A DNA stretch of 64,000 nucleotides, taken from Pseudomonas sp. GL-B-19 (GTDB taxonomy: Bacteria; Pseudomonadota; Gammaproteobacteria; Pseudomonadales; Pseudomonadaceae). Position numbers and translations under genes: made by a program. The notes under the pieces are model-generated. The model ran no database searches. It saw nothing but the letters and a program-made list of their open reading frames with translations, and was not told the origin of the DNA. The DNA lies in contig NZ_JAHBDK010000064.1 in assembly GCF_019956415.1 (NCBI RefSeq), positions 124,001 to 188,000 on the forward strand, read 5' to 3'. Positions 17,474 to 27,030 of this stretch are shown here, in pieces. Position 1 is the stretch's first letter. Each line of letters starts with the position of its first letter.

Positions 17474-20161
17474 TCAGGCGAACGGGCCACGCGGATAGCG
17501 CTTGAGCTTTTCGATCAGCTCGGCGCCGGGAATCGGCCGGTCGAACAGGTAGCCCTGGCCGACGTCACAGCGGTGGCGCCGCAAGAACGCAAGCTGCTCG
17601 GCCGTTTCGATGCCTTCAGCCACGACCTTGAGTTTCAGGTTGTGGGCCATGGCGATCACCGCGGAGGTGATTTCCATGTCGTCCTGATTGTCGGGGATTT
17701 CGTGGATGAAACTTCGGTCGATTTTGATGATGTCGATCGGGAATTTTTTCAAATAGCTGAGTGACGAGTAACCGGTACCAAAGTCATCCATTGCCAGCGT
17801 CAGGCCCAGACGCTTGAGCTGGTCGAGCTGCAAGTGGGTGTCTTCGGTGGCTTCCAGCAGCAGGCCTTCGGTGAGTTCAAGTTCCAGCAAGTGGGCCGGC
17901 AGCGCTTCTTCCTTAAGGATGTTGGCGATGGACGACACCAGATCCGGATCGGAGAACTGCTTGGGCGACAGGTTGATCGCGACTTGAAGATCGCCCAGGC
18001 CGGCGGCGCTCAGTGTTTTGCTCATGCGGCAGGCCTGGCGGGCGATCCACTTGCCGATGGGGATGATCAGGCCGGTTTCTTCGGCGACGCTGATGAACTG
18101 GTCCGGACGGATCATGCCTTTGTCGGGATGGTTCCAGCGCAGCAGCGCTTCCATCCCCAGCAGGCGGCCGCTACGCAGGCAGAGCTTGGGCTGATAGAAC
18201 ACGTCCAGCTCGTTCTGGGTAAGTGCGCGGCGCAGGTTGTTCTCGACGAACAGCTTGTAGCTGGCCTCGGCATTCAACGCTTCTGTGAACACCTGGACCT
18301 GATGCTTGCCGTTGGCCTTGGCCTTGTGCAGCGCCAGACCGGCGTTGCGCATCAAGGTTTGCGGATCACGACCGTGCAGCGGCGCGCAGGCCAGGCCCAC
18401 GGAGCCGGTGACGCTGATCAGTTGGTTGTCGACGAACATCGGCTTGTCGAGGGTCATCAACAACTGGTGGGCGACCTGTTGGCCGGTACGCAGGTCAGTG
18501 TTGTCCAGCAGCACGGCGAATTCGTTACTGGCGAAGCGTGCCAGGCTGCCGCCCGGACTCAGGCTGTTGCGCAGGCGTCGGGCCAGGCTGATCAGCAGTT
18601 TGTCGCCGGTCTGGTGGCCGAGGCTGTCGTTGATCCGCTTGAAGTTGTCGATGTCCACCAGCAGCAAGATGATCGGGGTGTCTGTGTCTCGGGCGAAGCG
18701 TTCGTCGAGGTTGCGGATGAACGCCGGGCGGTTGCCGAGGTTGGTCAGGTTATCGGTGTAGGCCAGGCGCTCGATGCGCTGCTGGGCGAGTTTGGTCTGG
18801 GTGATGTCTTCATAAATGCCGATGTAATGCGTCAACTCGCGGTTATCGCCGTACACCTTGGAGATCGACAGCTGCCCCCAGTAGGGTTCGAGGTTTTTGC
18901 GTCGGCTCTTGAACTCGCCCTGCCAGCTGTTGCTTTTGGCCAGCGCCGAGGGCGCGTCGAACAGCAGTTCGCTGAGGTTCTCCAGTGCTGGCAGTTCCGA
19001 TAGCCGCTGGCCGTGGACTTCTTCGGTGCTGTACTGGGTGATCGCGGTGAAGCTTGGGTTGACGTATTCCACCACGCCGTCGCAATTGACCAGCAAAAAG
19101 GCGTTGGCGCTTTGCTCGACCGCGCGCTGGAACAAGTGCAGGGCGCTGGTGGCGGTGCGGCGGTTGTGGTTGTTGATGACCTGGGCGAACTGATCCGCCA
19201 GCTCGCCGGCAAACGCGATTTCGTCCGACTGCCAGGCGCGGGTCGCACCGGTCTGTTCCAGGCATAGCACGCCGACCACTTGACCGTCGACGCGGATGCT
19301 GGCGTCGAGCATCGCGTTCACATCGCGTGGGCGCAGGCTCTCGGCCATGTGCCGGGTGCGCGGGTCACGCATGGCGTTGTGGGCGTCGATGGCGCGGCTG
19401 CTGTGCAAGGCTTCGAGGTAATCAGGGAAGCTGCTGACGTCGATCGGCTCCGGCAGCCGGTATTCCTCGCAGGCGCGGTGATAGGCCGAAATCGGCACCA
19501 GCATCGAACCTTCGAGGTTCCACAGGCTGGCACAGTCAATTTCGTAGATATCGCAGGCGCTACGGGTGATCAGTTCGGCGGCTTCTTGCAGGGAATTGTT
19601 GCTGCTGTAGCGCTGGCGAGTCAGCAACAAGATCAGGTCCTGCTGGGCGCGCACCCGGTCCAGATGCTGCAGTTGTACCTGCTGGGCAAGCTGATTGAGT
19701 TCCAGGGCGATTTGCAGGCGCGAGTTCTGGGATTCCAGGTCGGGCAATAGCTGATTGCTTTCCAGTAGGTCGTCGACCACCAGCAGATAGCCGCGCAATA
19801 GGTGCCGATTGTGCTGTTTATAGGCTTCGCCCAGTTCCAGCAGGTTCAAGGCGCCGGAGGCGGTGTGCAAGGTGTAGCGGATCTGGTAGTTCGGACTGTC
19901 GGTAAGTTGCTGCTGGACCGCGTCATGCAGCTGATAGCGCGCTTCGGGCTCCATCAGGCTGGCGTAGGGAGAGTCGACCAGCGCACACAGGTCTACGGCC
20001 GGCAGACCGAAATGACGTTCGCAATTAGGATCCAGAAACAGTAGCGCCCAGCTAGGTTCATTCAGCCGTTCGAAACGCAGCATGCCGAGCCGCGAGGGCA
20101 CAGGCAACTGCGTCACTACCTCGGCCACCATACGGCTGGCGGCATCGGGTTGGCTTTTCAT
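17474..20161 (-). CDS. dipA: PAS-GAF-PAS-GGDEF-EAL protein, DipA-like c-di-GMP phosphodiesterase
   Basis: It probably hydrolyses cyclic di-GMP and promotes biofilm dispersal. From the ATG at 20161 (MKSQPDAASRMVAEVV) the product has 895 residues, near the 899 I recall for P. aeruginosa DipA. The order is an N-terminal PAS-like region, a GAF domain (about 190-340), a PAS domain (about 345-465), then GGDEF and EAL. The GGDEF site is degenerate (RFASNEFAVLL), so cyclase activity is not expected. The EAL domain is intact (MEALLRWNHP; MDDFGTGYSSLSYLKKFPID; EGIET). The open frame continues 38 residues upstream to 20275, but homolog length favours 20161. Location beside msrA and near aceF supports the name. 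Confidence 0.88.
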   Translation of the reverse strand: MKSQPDAASRMVAEVVTQLPVPSRLGMLRFERLNEPSWALLFLDPNCERHFGLPAVDLCALVDSPYASLMEPEARYQLHDAVQQQLTDSPNYQIRYTLHTASGALNLLELGEAYKQHNRHLLRGYLLVVDDLLESNQLLPDLESQNSRLQIALELNQLAQQVQLQHLDRVRAQQDLILLLTRQRYSSNNSLQEAAELITRSACDIYEIDCASLWNLEGSMLVPISAYHRACEEYRLPEPIDVSSFPDYLEALHSSRAIDAHNAMRDPRTRHMAESLRPRDVNAMLDASIRVDGQVVGVLCLEQTGATRAWQSDEIAFAGELADQFAQVINNHNRRTATSALHLFQRAVEQSANAFLLVNCDGVVEYVNPSFTAITQYSTEEVHGQRLSELPALENLSELLFDAPSALAKSNSWQGEFKSRRKNLEPYWGQLSISKVYGDNRELTHYIGIYEDITQTKLAQQRIERLAYTDNLTNLGNRPAFIRNLDERFARDTDTPIILLLVDIDNFKRINDSLGHQTGDKLLISLARRLRNSLSPGGSLARFASNEFAVLLDNTDLRTGQQVAHQLLMTLDKPMFVDNQLISVTGSVGLACAPLHGRDPQTLMRNAGLALHKAKANGKHQVQVFTEALNAEASYKLFVENNLRRALTQNELDVFYQPKLCLRSGRLLGMEALLRWNHPDKGMIRPDQFISVAEETGLIIPIGKWIARQACRMSKTLSAAGLGDLQVAINLSPKQFSDPDLVSSIANILKEEALPAHLLELELTEGLLLEATEDTHLQLDQLKRLGLTLAMDDFGTGYSSLSYLKKFPIDIIKIDRSFIHEIPDNQDDMEITSAVIAMAHNLKLKVVAEGIETAEQLAFLRRHRCDVGQGYLFDRPIPGAELIEKLKRYPRGPFA

Positions 20162-20353
20162 TGAGGGGAACTCGCTTCGAATGTGCTGATCGCGCCGGGC
20201 TCTCGCCCTCTTATCTGTTGTCTGCGGCAAGGTTGCATCATTGCGGCCCCGACTGACAAGAGACATGAAGGCCAAGTGCTATAAGAATATGTCGGCAGGC
20301 GTGAAGTTTTCTCCAGCTCCGGCTAAAAACCAATGCATTTGGCCTTCTTCGCC

Positions 20354-21760
20354 TTAGTACAGCGGGATGTTGATCGCTTGTAATGGCGTGCCCCCCCGGT
20401 CGTGGTAATTGACCCGAATTTGCTCCCTATCAACGACCAGATGGGCAAAATTGTCTTCGCTGACCACCTGGCTGGTCAGTTCATGACGGTAGTCCCCCGC
20501 AGCCGTTTGCGCCAACGCCTGATCCAGGACGAACGTGGAGGCCTTGGCATACGGCAGCAGTTTGCTGTTGCACAGTGGCGAGGAGACGATGGTGTGCACC
20601 TCGAAGTCCGGGTCTTCGCTGTGGGTCAGGCGGCTGGTCAGGGAGCCGTGGACGTCGCCGGAAATGAAGACAACATTCTTGATGCGCTGCGTTCGAATCG
20701 TTTCCAGCAACCGTAGGCGTTGTTCCGGGAAGGCTTTCCAGGCGTCATCGCCATGGAGTTTGCGGTCAGGGTAGAACATCACGCTGGTGACCACGAATTT
20801 GACCCTTGCCTCGCTGTGGATCAGCCAATTGAGCAGTGCCTGTTCCTGCTCTTCATCGAGGATGCGGCGATCATTGGCCGACAGGTTGCGTCGAGTGCGG
20901 CTATCGGTGACAAACCATTCAATATCGCCTTCGGCGAACTGATACCAATACTGTTCAAGTTTTCTGCTGATTTGTCCGTTGACTAGAAGTTCATGCGCCG
21001 GACTGTGGCTGGCTTGATATAGCTCATAGGCCGCGATGGCGTTTTTGTATAAATAAGCATCGACCTTGCTTTCATTGGCTGGCCAGTTGTCTTCTATTTC
21101 ATGGTCGTCGAGGATCATGTAAGTCGACAGGTTAGACATTAATTTTGTGATGTTCGGCTGGGAAAAAGCTGCGCGATATTTGCTGAGTATTTCCTTGTAT
21201 TCCCGGTCGGGAGCGATGAGGTTCAGGTCATCGACATAGATTTGGTCACCGGTCATCAGCATCGCGCTGACAGGCGGGTCTGCCTGCTGCGCCAGATCGG
21301 AGATCGAAGCAAAAATCCGGTCACCCCGTTGCGGTGACGCTGGTATGCCTGCCGTCATGCGCAGGTAGCGGCACGAACCGACTATGTACGCCCGTGGCGT
21401 GGTGGTCTTGCTGGAACGGGTGCGGAACCGGTAAATCTCCCGTGGCCATTGCAGCGGCAGTTCCTGCACCGTCTCCACGGTATGCACCGGGCTCATCGGG
21501 CTGAACCAGCCGGCCTGGTATTCGTACTCGGTGTCGCTGGACAGCTCATTGAGCACAATCACATCGGACATGTCGCGCAAGACCGTCAGTTTTACAAACG
21601 CGCCTCGGGACCAACGCTCTTCACCCAAGCGCCGATAACGAATACCTGCAAATACCAAAGAATTGTCTTGAAGTTCGCCTCGTAGAAAGATGCGCGCGTG
21701 GTTAGTTGTAGTGTGGCCAATAATCGGGCCGACAGTCGGTTTGAACATGTTCGAATCCAT
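20354..21760 (-). CDS. PhoD-like metallophosphatase (alkaline phosphatase D family)
   Basis: The 468-residue product has the metal-binding motifs of PhoD-type phosphoesterases: LMTGDQIYVDDL near residue 167, ILDDHEIEDNWP near 215, and VFISGDVHGSLTSRL near 355. An N-terminal beta domain (PIIGHTTTNHARIFLRGE) is of the kind that precedes the catalytic domain. There is no twin-arginine signal peptide, so unlike classical PhoD it should stay in the cytoplasm. The substrate is unknown. From memory this gene is absent at this place in P. aeruginosa. The 3' half of the coding sequence is more AT-rich than its neighbours, so it may have been inserted. It is transcribed toward dipA. Confidence 0.85.
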   Translation of the reverse strand: MDSNMFKPTVGPIIGHTTTNHARIFLRGELQDNSLVFAGIRYRRLGEERWSRGAFVKLTVLRDMSDVIVLNELSSDTEYEYQAGWFSPMSPVHTVETVQELPLQWPREIYRFRTRSSKTTTPRAYIVGSCRYLRMTAGIPASPQRGDRIFASISDLAQQADPPVSAMLMTGDQIYVDDLNLIAPDREYKEILSKYRAAFSQPNITKLMSNLSTYMILDDHEIEDNWPANESKVDAYLYKNAIAAYELYQASHSPAHELLVNGQISRKLEQYWYQFAEGDIEWFVTDSRTRRNLSANDRRILDEEQEQALLNWLIHSEARVKFVVTSVMFYPDRKLHGDDAWKAFPEQRLRLLETIRTQRIKNVVFISGDVHGSLTSRLTHSEDPDFEVHTIVSSPLCNSKLLPYAKASTFVLDQALAQTAAGDYRHELTSQVVSEDNFAHLVVDREQIRVNYHDRGGTPLQAINIPLY

Positions 21761-21920
21761 TCGAAGTAAGTGCTAACTAAGCAAAAAGTGACTGATGCAG
21801 TTTTATTAAATATCAGTCGGACTAAGCGTAGTTATTGGCTCGCAAAAAATATCGGGAGGAAGTGGACTTGAGTTGTGGCCGATGTCAGCCGCGAATGTAG
21901 GAAGAAGTTTTATCCAAGGC

Positions 21921-21949
21921 AAAAAAAGCCCCGCCAAATTGGCGGGGTT
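21921..21949 (-). terminator. Intrinsic terminator of aceEF
   Basis: CCCCGCCAA pairs with TTGGCGGGG, followed on the minus strand by seven T. It lies about 70 bases past the aceF stop. A second hairpin (GGCCCTCC/GGAGGGCC, 21990-22011) lies between stop and terminator. Confidence 0.9.
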
Positions 21950-22019
21950 GAGGTACGAGCGTGGCGCTCGGAAAACGTGGAACGCGAACGGCCCTCCGTT
22001 TAGGGAGGGCCGGTCGGTG

Positions 22020-23990
22020 TTACAGCAGGATGGTGCGGATGTCTGCCAGCAGGCTGCTCAGACGCTGAGTGAAACGTGCAGCAGCGGCGCCGTTGATCAC
22101 ACGGTGATCGTAGGACAGCGAAAGCGGCAGCATCAGCTTCGGCTGGAAGGCTTTGCCGTCCCAGACTGGCTGGATGGTTGCCTTGGAAACACCGAGGATC
22201 GCCACTTCCGGCGCGTTGACGATCGGCGTGAAGCCGGTGCCGCCAATGTGGCCGAGGCTGGAAATGGTGAAGCAGGCGCCTTGCATGTCGTCAGCGGTGA
22301 GCTTTTTGTCGCGGGCCTTGGCGGCCAGCGCAGCAGCTTCGGCTGCCAGTTGCAACAGGCTTTTCTGGTCGACGTTCTTGATGACCGGTACCAGCAGGCC
22401 TTCAGGGGTGTCGACGGCGAAGCCGATGTTTACGTACTTCTTGCGGATGATCGCTTTGCCGCTTGGTGCCAGCGAACTGTTGAAGTCCGGCAGTTCCTTG
22501 AGCAAGTGCGCGCAGGACTTGAGCAGCAGCGGCAGGATGGTCAGCTTGACGCCAGCCTTCTCTGCAACGGCTTTCTGAGCAACGCGGAACGCTTCCAGCT
22601 CGGTGATATCAGCCGAATCGAACTGAGTCACGTGTGGAATGTTCAGCCAGCTGCGATGCAGGCTCGACGCGCCGATTTGCATCAGGCGAGTCATCGGCAC
22701 TTCTTCGGTTTCACCGAAGCGGCTGAAGTCGACAACCGGAATTGGCGGGATGCCCGCGCCGCCGGTTACGCCAGCAGCAGCGGCTGGTGCTTCCTTGGCT
22801 TTCTGCATCATCGCTTTGACGTAAACCTGCACGTCTTCTTTGAGGATGCGACCGTGCGGGCCACTGGCGCCGACGGCGTTCAGCTCGACGCCGAATTCAC
22901 GGGCCAGTTGGCGTACTGCCGGACCAGCGTGAACCTTGGCGCCCGGCTTGGCCGGTGCAGCAACAGGTGCGGCAGCTGCCGGAGCAGCAGGCGCCGCTGC
23001 GGCTGGGGCAGGAGCGCTCGGTGCAGCAGCGGCCGGAGCCGGGGCCGCAGCAGGTGCAACGCCTTTGACTTTCAGCTTGAGGATCAGGTCGCCAGTACCG
23101 ACTTCGTCATCCAGCTTGATGGAAACGCTTTCCACCACGCCAGCGGCAGGCGACGGGATTTCCATGCTCGCCTTGTCGGATTCCAGGGTGATCAGCGACT
23201 GGTCGGCTACAACGGTGTCGCCGACCTTGACCAGGACTTCGATGATCTTGGCCTTGCCGGCCGAACCGATGTCCGGAACGTGGATGTCCTGAACGCTGTC
23301 GGCCACTGGAGCAGCTGGAGCAGCTGGAGCAGCTGGAGCTGCTGCAGGAGCAGGCGCAGCGGCGGGTGCCGGAGCAGCAGCCTGGGCCGGGGCGGCAGCC
23401 GGTGCAGCAGCACCTGCCACTTCCAGATCCAGAATCAGGTCGCCGGTACCGACTTCGTCGTTGAGCTTGACGCTGATGGCCTTGACCACGCCAGCGGCGG
23501 GCGAAGGGATTTCCATGCTGGCCTTGTCGGATTCCAGGGTGATCAAGGATTGATCAGCCTCGACGGTGTCACCAACCTTGACCTGGATCTCGATGATCTG
23601 GGCCTTGCCCGACGAACCGATGTCCGGCACGTGCACTTTCTGAACCGAAGCGGCAGCAGGCGCAGCGGCTGGCGCGGCAGCAGCAGGTGCGGCAGCCGGT
23701 TTTGCTTCAGCTTTTGCAGCTGGCGCAGCGGCAGCCGCCGGAGCCGCAGCAGCGGCACCTTCGACTTCCAGCTCGAGCAGTTCGTCGCCTTCTTTCAGGC
23801 GATCACCCAGCTTCACTTTCAGGCTTTTGACGATGCCGGCTTTAGGCGCAGGAATTTCCATGCTCGCCTTGTCCGACTCCAGCGTCAGGATGCTCTGGTC
23901 GGCTTCGATACGGTCGCCGACCTTCACAAACAGTTCAATTACTTCACCTTCACCGCTGCCGATGTCAGGTACGCGAATGAGTTCGCTCAC
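22020..23990 (-). CDS. aceF: Pyruvate dehydrogenase E2, dihydrolipoamide acetyltransferase
   Basis: The E2 core of pyruvate dehydrogenase transfers acetyl groups from lipoamide to CoA. The 656-residue product contains three lipoyl domains, each with the lysine motif ESDKASMEIP, joined by Ala-Pro linkers. The peripheral-subunit-binding domain follows (HAGPAVRQLAREFGVELNAV near 360). The catalytic domain ends with SYDHRVINGAAAARF, with His629 catalytic. P. aeruginosa AceF, as I recall, has only two lipoyl domains and about 547 residues. Lipoyl domains 2 and 3 are close copies at the DNA level. The start is GTG at 23990, with GGAGAG five bases upstream, 11 bases after the aceE stop. Confidence 0.97.
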   Translation of the reverse strand: MSELIRVPDIGSGEGEVIELFVKVGDRIEADQSILTLESDKASMEIPAPKAGIVKSLKVKLGDRLKEGDELLELEVEGAAAAAPAAAAAPAAKAEAKPAAAPAAAAPAAAPAAASVQKVHVPDIGSSGKAQIIEIQVKVGDTVEADQSLITLESDKASMEIPSPAAGVVKAISVKLNDEVGTGDLILDLEVAGAAAPAAAPAQAAAPAPAAAPAPAAAPAAPAAPAAPVADSVQDIHVPDIGSAGKAKIIEVLVKVGDTVVADQSLITLESDKASMEIPSPAAGVVESVSIKLDDEVGTGDLILKLKVKGVAPAAAPAPAAAAPSAPAPAAAAPAAPAAAAPVAAPAKPGAKVHAGPAVRQLAREFGVELNAVGASGPHGRILKEDVQVYVKAMMQKAKEAPAAAAGVTGGAGIPPIPVVDFSRFGETEEVPMTRLMQIGASSLHRSWLNIPHVTQFDSADITELEAFRVAQKAVAEKAGVKLTILPLLLKSCAHLLKELPDFNSSLAPSGKAIIRKKYVNIGFAVDTPEGLLVPVIKNVDQKSLLQLAAEAAALAAKARDKKLTADDMQGACFTISSLGHIGGTGFTPIVNAPEVAILGVSKATIQPVWDGKAFQPKLMLPLSLSYDHRVINGAAAARFTQRLSSLLADIRTILL

Positions 23991-24001
23991 AGAATCTCTC
24001 C

Positions 24002-26647
24002 TCAGCAGTCCAGTGGGTTGAGTTTTTCCGGGTTGATACCGAACTTGGTGATGGCTTCAGCCACGACCTTAGGTTCGATGTCACCACGGTCAGCCAGTGC
24101 TTCCAGGGCTGCCAACACCACGAAATGACGGTCAACTTCGAAGAAATGACGCAGTTTCTTGCGGCTGTCGCTACGGCCGAAACCGTCGGTGCCCAGGACT
24201 TTGAATTCCTTGGAAGGGACCCACTGACGAATTTGCTCAGCGAACAACTTCATGTAGTCGGTAGAAGCAATGACCGGACCTTTACGGCCGTTCAGGCACT
24301 CTTCGACGAAGCTCAGTTTAGGCTTCTGGCCCGGGTGCAGACGGTTGGTGCGCTCGACGGCCAGGCCATCGCGACGCAGTTCGTTGAAGCTGGTAACGCT
24401 CCACACGTCAGCGCCGACGTTGAACTCTTCACGCAGAATCTTCGCTGCTTCACGGACTTCACGCAGGATGGTGCCGGAGCCCATCAGCTGAACGTGGTGC
24501 GCCGCTTCGCGGGTGTCTTCTTCGAGCAGGTACATGCCCTTGATGATGCCTTCTTCCACACCGGCCGGCATGGCTGGCTGCTGGTAAGACTCGTTCATCA
24601 CGGTGATGTAGTAGAAAACGTCCTGCTGCTGTTCGGTCATCTTCTTCATGCCGTCCTGGATGATCACCGCCAGCTCGTAGCCGTAGGTTGGATCAAAGGT
24701 GCGGCAGTTCGGGATGGTGGCAGCCAGCATGTGGCTGTGACCGTCTTCGTGTTGCAGGCCTTCGCCGTTCAGCGTGGTCCGGCCGGCGGTGCCGCCGATC
24801 AGGAAGCCACGGGTACGGCTGTCGCCAGCGGCCCAGGCGAGGTCGCCGATACGCTGGAAGCCGAACATCGAATAGAAGATGTAGAACGGCAGCATTGGCT
24901 GGTTGTGGCTGGAGTACGAAGTACCGGCGGCGATGAAGGAGCTCATGGCGCCTGCTTCGTTGATGCCTTCTTCGAGAATCTGACCTTTCTTGTCTTCGCG
25001 GTAGAACATCACCTGGTCTTTATCGACTGGCTCGTAGAGCTGGCCGACGGACGAGTAGATGCCCAACTGACGGAACATGCCTTCCATACCGAAGGTACGG
25101 GCTTCGTCCGGGATGATCGGAACGATGCGCGGGCCGATTTCCTTGTCCTTGACCAGTTGCGCGAGGATTCGCACGAAGGCCATGGTGGTGGAAATTTCAC
25201 GGTCGCCCGAACCATCGAGGATTGCCTTGAGGGTATCCAGCGACGGCGTCGGAATGCCGAAGCTCTGCGCGCGGCGCTGTGGCACGAAACCGCCCAGTGC
25301 AGTGCGACGCTCGCTCAGGTAGCGGGCTTCGGCGCTGTTTGGCTCTGGCTTGAAGAACGGCAGGTTTTCCAGCTCGTCGTCTTTGACCGGAATGTCGAAA
25401 CGATCGCGGAACAACTTCAGGCTGTCGACATCGACTTTCTTGGTGTTGTGCGCAGTGTTTTTCGCTTCGCCGGCACCGGTGCCATAACCTTTGATGGTCT
25501 TGGCCAGGATGACGGTCGGTTGTTCTTTGTGGTTGACCGCTTCGTGGTACGCCGCGTAGACCTTGTACGGGTCGTGGCCGCCACGGTTGAGCTTCCAGAT
25601 CTCGTCGTCGGACAGATCGGCAACCATCGCCTTGAGTTCTGGCGAGTTGAAGAAGTGTTCACGCACGAACGCGCCGTCTTTGGCTTTGTAGTTCTGGTAC
25701 TCGCCGTCGATGACTTCGTCCATGCGACGTTGCAGGATACCGTCGACGTCTTTGGCCAGCAGTGGGTCCCAGAAACGGCCCCAGATGACTTTGGTCACGT
25801 TCCACTGAGCACCACGGAACACGCCTTCGAGTTCCTGGATGATCTTGCCGTTGCCGCGAACCGGGCCGTCGAGGCGCTGCAGGTTGCAGTTGATGACGAA
25901 GATCAGGTTGTCGAGCTTCTCGCGGCCAGCCAGCGAGATCGCGCCCAGGGATTCCGGCTCGTCGCACTCGCCGTCGCCCAGGAAGCACCAGACTTTTTGC
26001 TTGCCTTCAGGAATGAAGCCACGGGCTTCCAGGTACTTCATGAAACGTGCCTGGTAGATCGCCTGGATCGGACCCAGACCCATGGATACGGTCGGGAACT
26101 GCCAGAAATCAGGCATCAGCCACGGGTGCGGGTAGGACGACAGACCGTTGCCATCAACTTCCTGACGGAAATTGTTCATCTGGTCTTCGGTGATGCGGCC
26201 TTCCATGAATGCACGGGCGTAAACGCCTGGCGAGGTGTGGCCCTGGAAGTAGATCAGGTCGCCGCCGTGTTCGTCGGTCGGGGCCTGGAAGAAATAGTTG
26301 AAGCCAATGTCATACAGGGTTGCGCTGGAGGCGAAGCTGGAGATGTGACCGCCCAGGTCAGAATCCTTCAGGTTCGTACGCATCACCATGGCCATCGCGT
26401 TCCAGCGTACCAACGAGCGAATGCGGCGTTCCATGAACAGGTCGCCAGGCATGCGTGCTTCGTGGGTAACGGGAATGGTGTTGCGGTATGGCGTGGTGAT
26501 GGCGTAAGGCAGTTGCGAGCCGCTGCGGGTCGCCAATTCGCCCATACGGGTCATCAGATAGTGAGCGCGGTCTTCGCCTTCTTTGTCGAGAACCGATTCC
26601 AGGGCGTCCAGCCATTCCTGGGTTTCGACGGGATCGAGGTCTTGCAT
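24002..26647 (-). CDS. aceE: Pyruvate dehydrogenase E1, homodimeric type
   Basis: E1 decarboxylates pyruvate with thiamine diphosphate and acetylates the E2 lipoyl groups. The 881-residue length is typical of the homodimeric proteobacterial form. The thiamine-diphosphate motif is visible as VWCFLGDGECDEPES near residue 225, with the NCNLQRLDGPV asparagine about 30 residues later. The substrate-binding HAFN-type region appears as SYPHPWLMPDFWQFP near 155. It is the first gene of aceEF. The 383-base upstream gap to divergent glnE carries two HexR-like palindromes. Its cofactor links it to thiC elsewhere in this window. Confidence 0.98.
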   Translation of the reverse strand: MQDLDPVETQEWLDALESVLDKEGEDRAHYLMTRMGELATRSGSQLPYAITTPYRNTIPVTHEARMPGDLFMERRIRSLVRWNAMAMVMRTNLKDSDLGGHISSFASSATLYDIGFNYFFQAPTDEHGGDLIYFQGHTSPGVYARAFMEGRITEDQMNNFRQEVDGNGLSSYPHPWLMPDFWQFPTVSMGLGPIQAIYQARFMKYLEARGFIPEGKQKVWCFLGDGECDEPESLGAISLAGREKLDNLIFVINCNLQRLDGPVRGNGKIIQELEGVFRGAQWNVTKVIWGRFWDPLLAKDVDGILQRRMDEVIDGEYQNYKAKDGAFVREHFFNSPELKAMVADLSDDEIWKLNRGGHDPYKVYAAYHEAVNHKEQPTVILAKTIKGYGTGAGEAKNTAHNTKKVDVDSLKLFRDRFDIPVKDDELENLPFFKPEPNSAEARYLSERRTALGGFVPQRRAQSFGIPTPSLDTLKAILDGSGDREISTTMAFVRILAQLVKDKEIGPRIVPIIPDEARTFGMEGMFRQLGIYSSVGQLYEPVDKDQVMFYREDKKGQILEEGINEAGAMSSFIAAGTSYSSHNQPMLPFYIFYSMFGFQRIGDLAWAAGDSRTRGFLIGGTAGRTTLNGEGLQHEDGHSHMLAATIPNCRTFDPTYGYELAVIIQDGMKKMTEQQQDVFYYITVMNESYQQPAMPAGVEEGIIKGMYLLEEDTREAAHHVQLMGSGTILREVREAAKILREEFNVGADVWSVTSFNELRRDGLAVERTNRLHPGQKPKLSFVEECLNGRKGPVIASTDYMKLFAEQIRQWVPSKEFKVLGTDGFGRSDSRKKLRHFFEVDRHFVVLAALEALADRGDIEPKVVAEAITKFGINPEKLNPLDC

Positions 26648-26757
26648 GGCTTGCTCCAGGGCGGAAAGGCTTCCAGAATCGGTTGCCTGAGTTTGCGACT
26701 GGCCTTGTGGGCAGACGATATAAATTCTTGGATTGCCGAGAGGTTGTTCCGGCGGCG

Positions 26758-26772
26758 TGTAGTTTTACTACA
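26758..26772. promoter_or_regulatory. HexR-like operator 1 upstream of aceE
   Basis: TGTAGTTTTACTACA is a 15-base palindrome, 111 bases upstream of the aceE start. It matches every position of the form TGTARTWWWAYTACA that I recall for the RpiR-family regulator HexR. A GntR-type regulator is the main alternative. Assignment is inferred. Confidence 0.55.
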
Positions 26773-26809
26773 AATCTTCGGGCATTTCAGCCTTTCGAAT
26801 GTATATACG

Positions 26810-26824
26810 AGTAGTAAAACTACA
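26810..26824. promoter_or_regulatory. HexR-like operator 2 upstream of aceE
   Basis: AGTAGTAAAACTACA matches the same pattern at 14 of 15 positions, and its inner 13 bases are the exact reverse complement of those in the first site. The site centres are 52 bases apart, about five helical turns. In the rest of the gap (26648-27030) I saw nothing definite. Confidence 0.5.
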
Positions 26825-27030
26825 GATGAATGGCTTGTGGCCTCCGGCTGCGTTGTGAGAATAATCGTTAAGGTTGGTCTTTTACCAACCGCAAAAGGTA
26901 AAAGCTTGATGTTCGCTGCCAAAAATAAAGAATTTTCAGCTATTTCTAACTTTTGTTCGACACTCCTTCAGGTAGTGGGTTTTCACAAATCACTACATGC
27001 AGTCGTCTCCACGCCGATCAAGGATAGACC

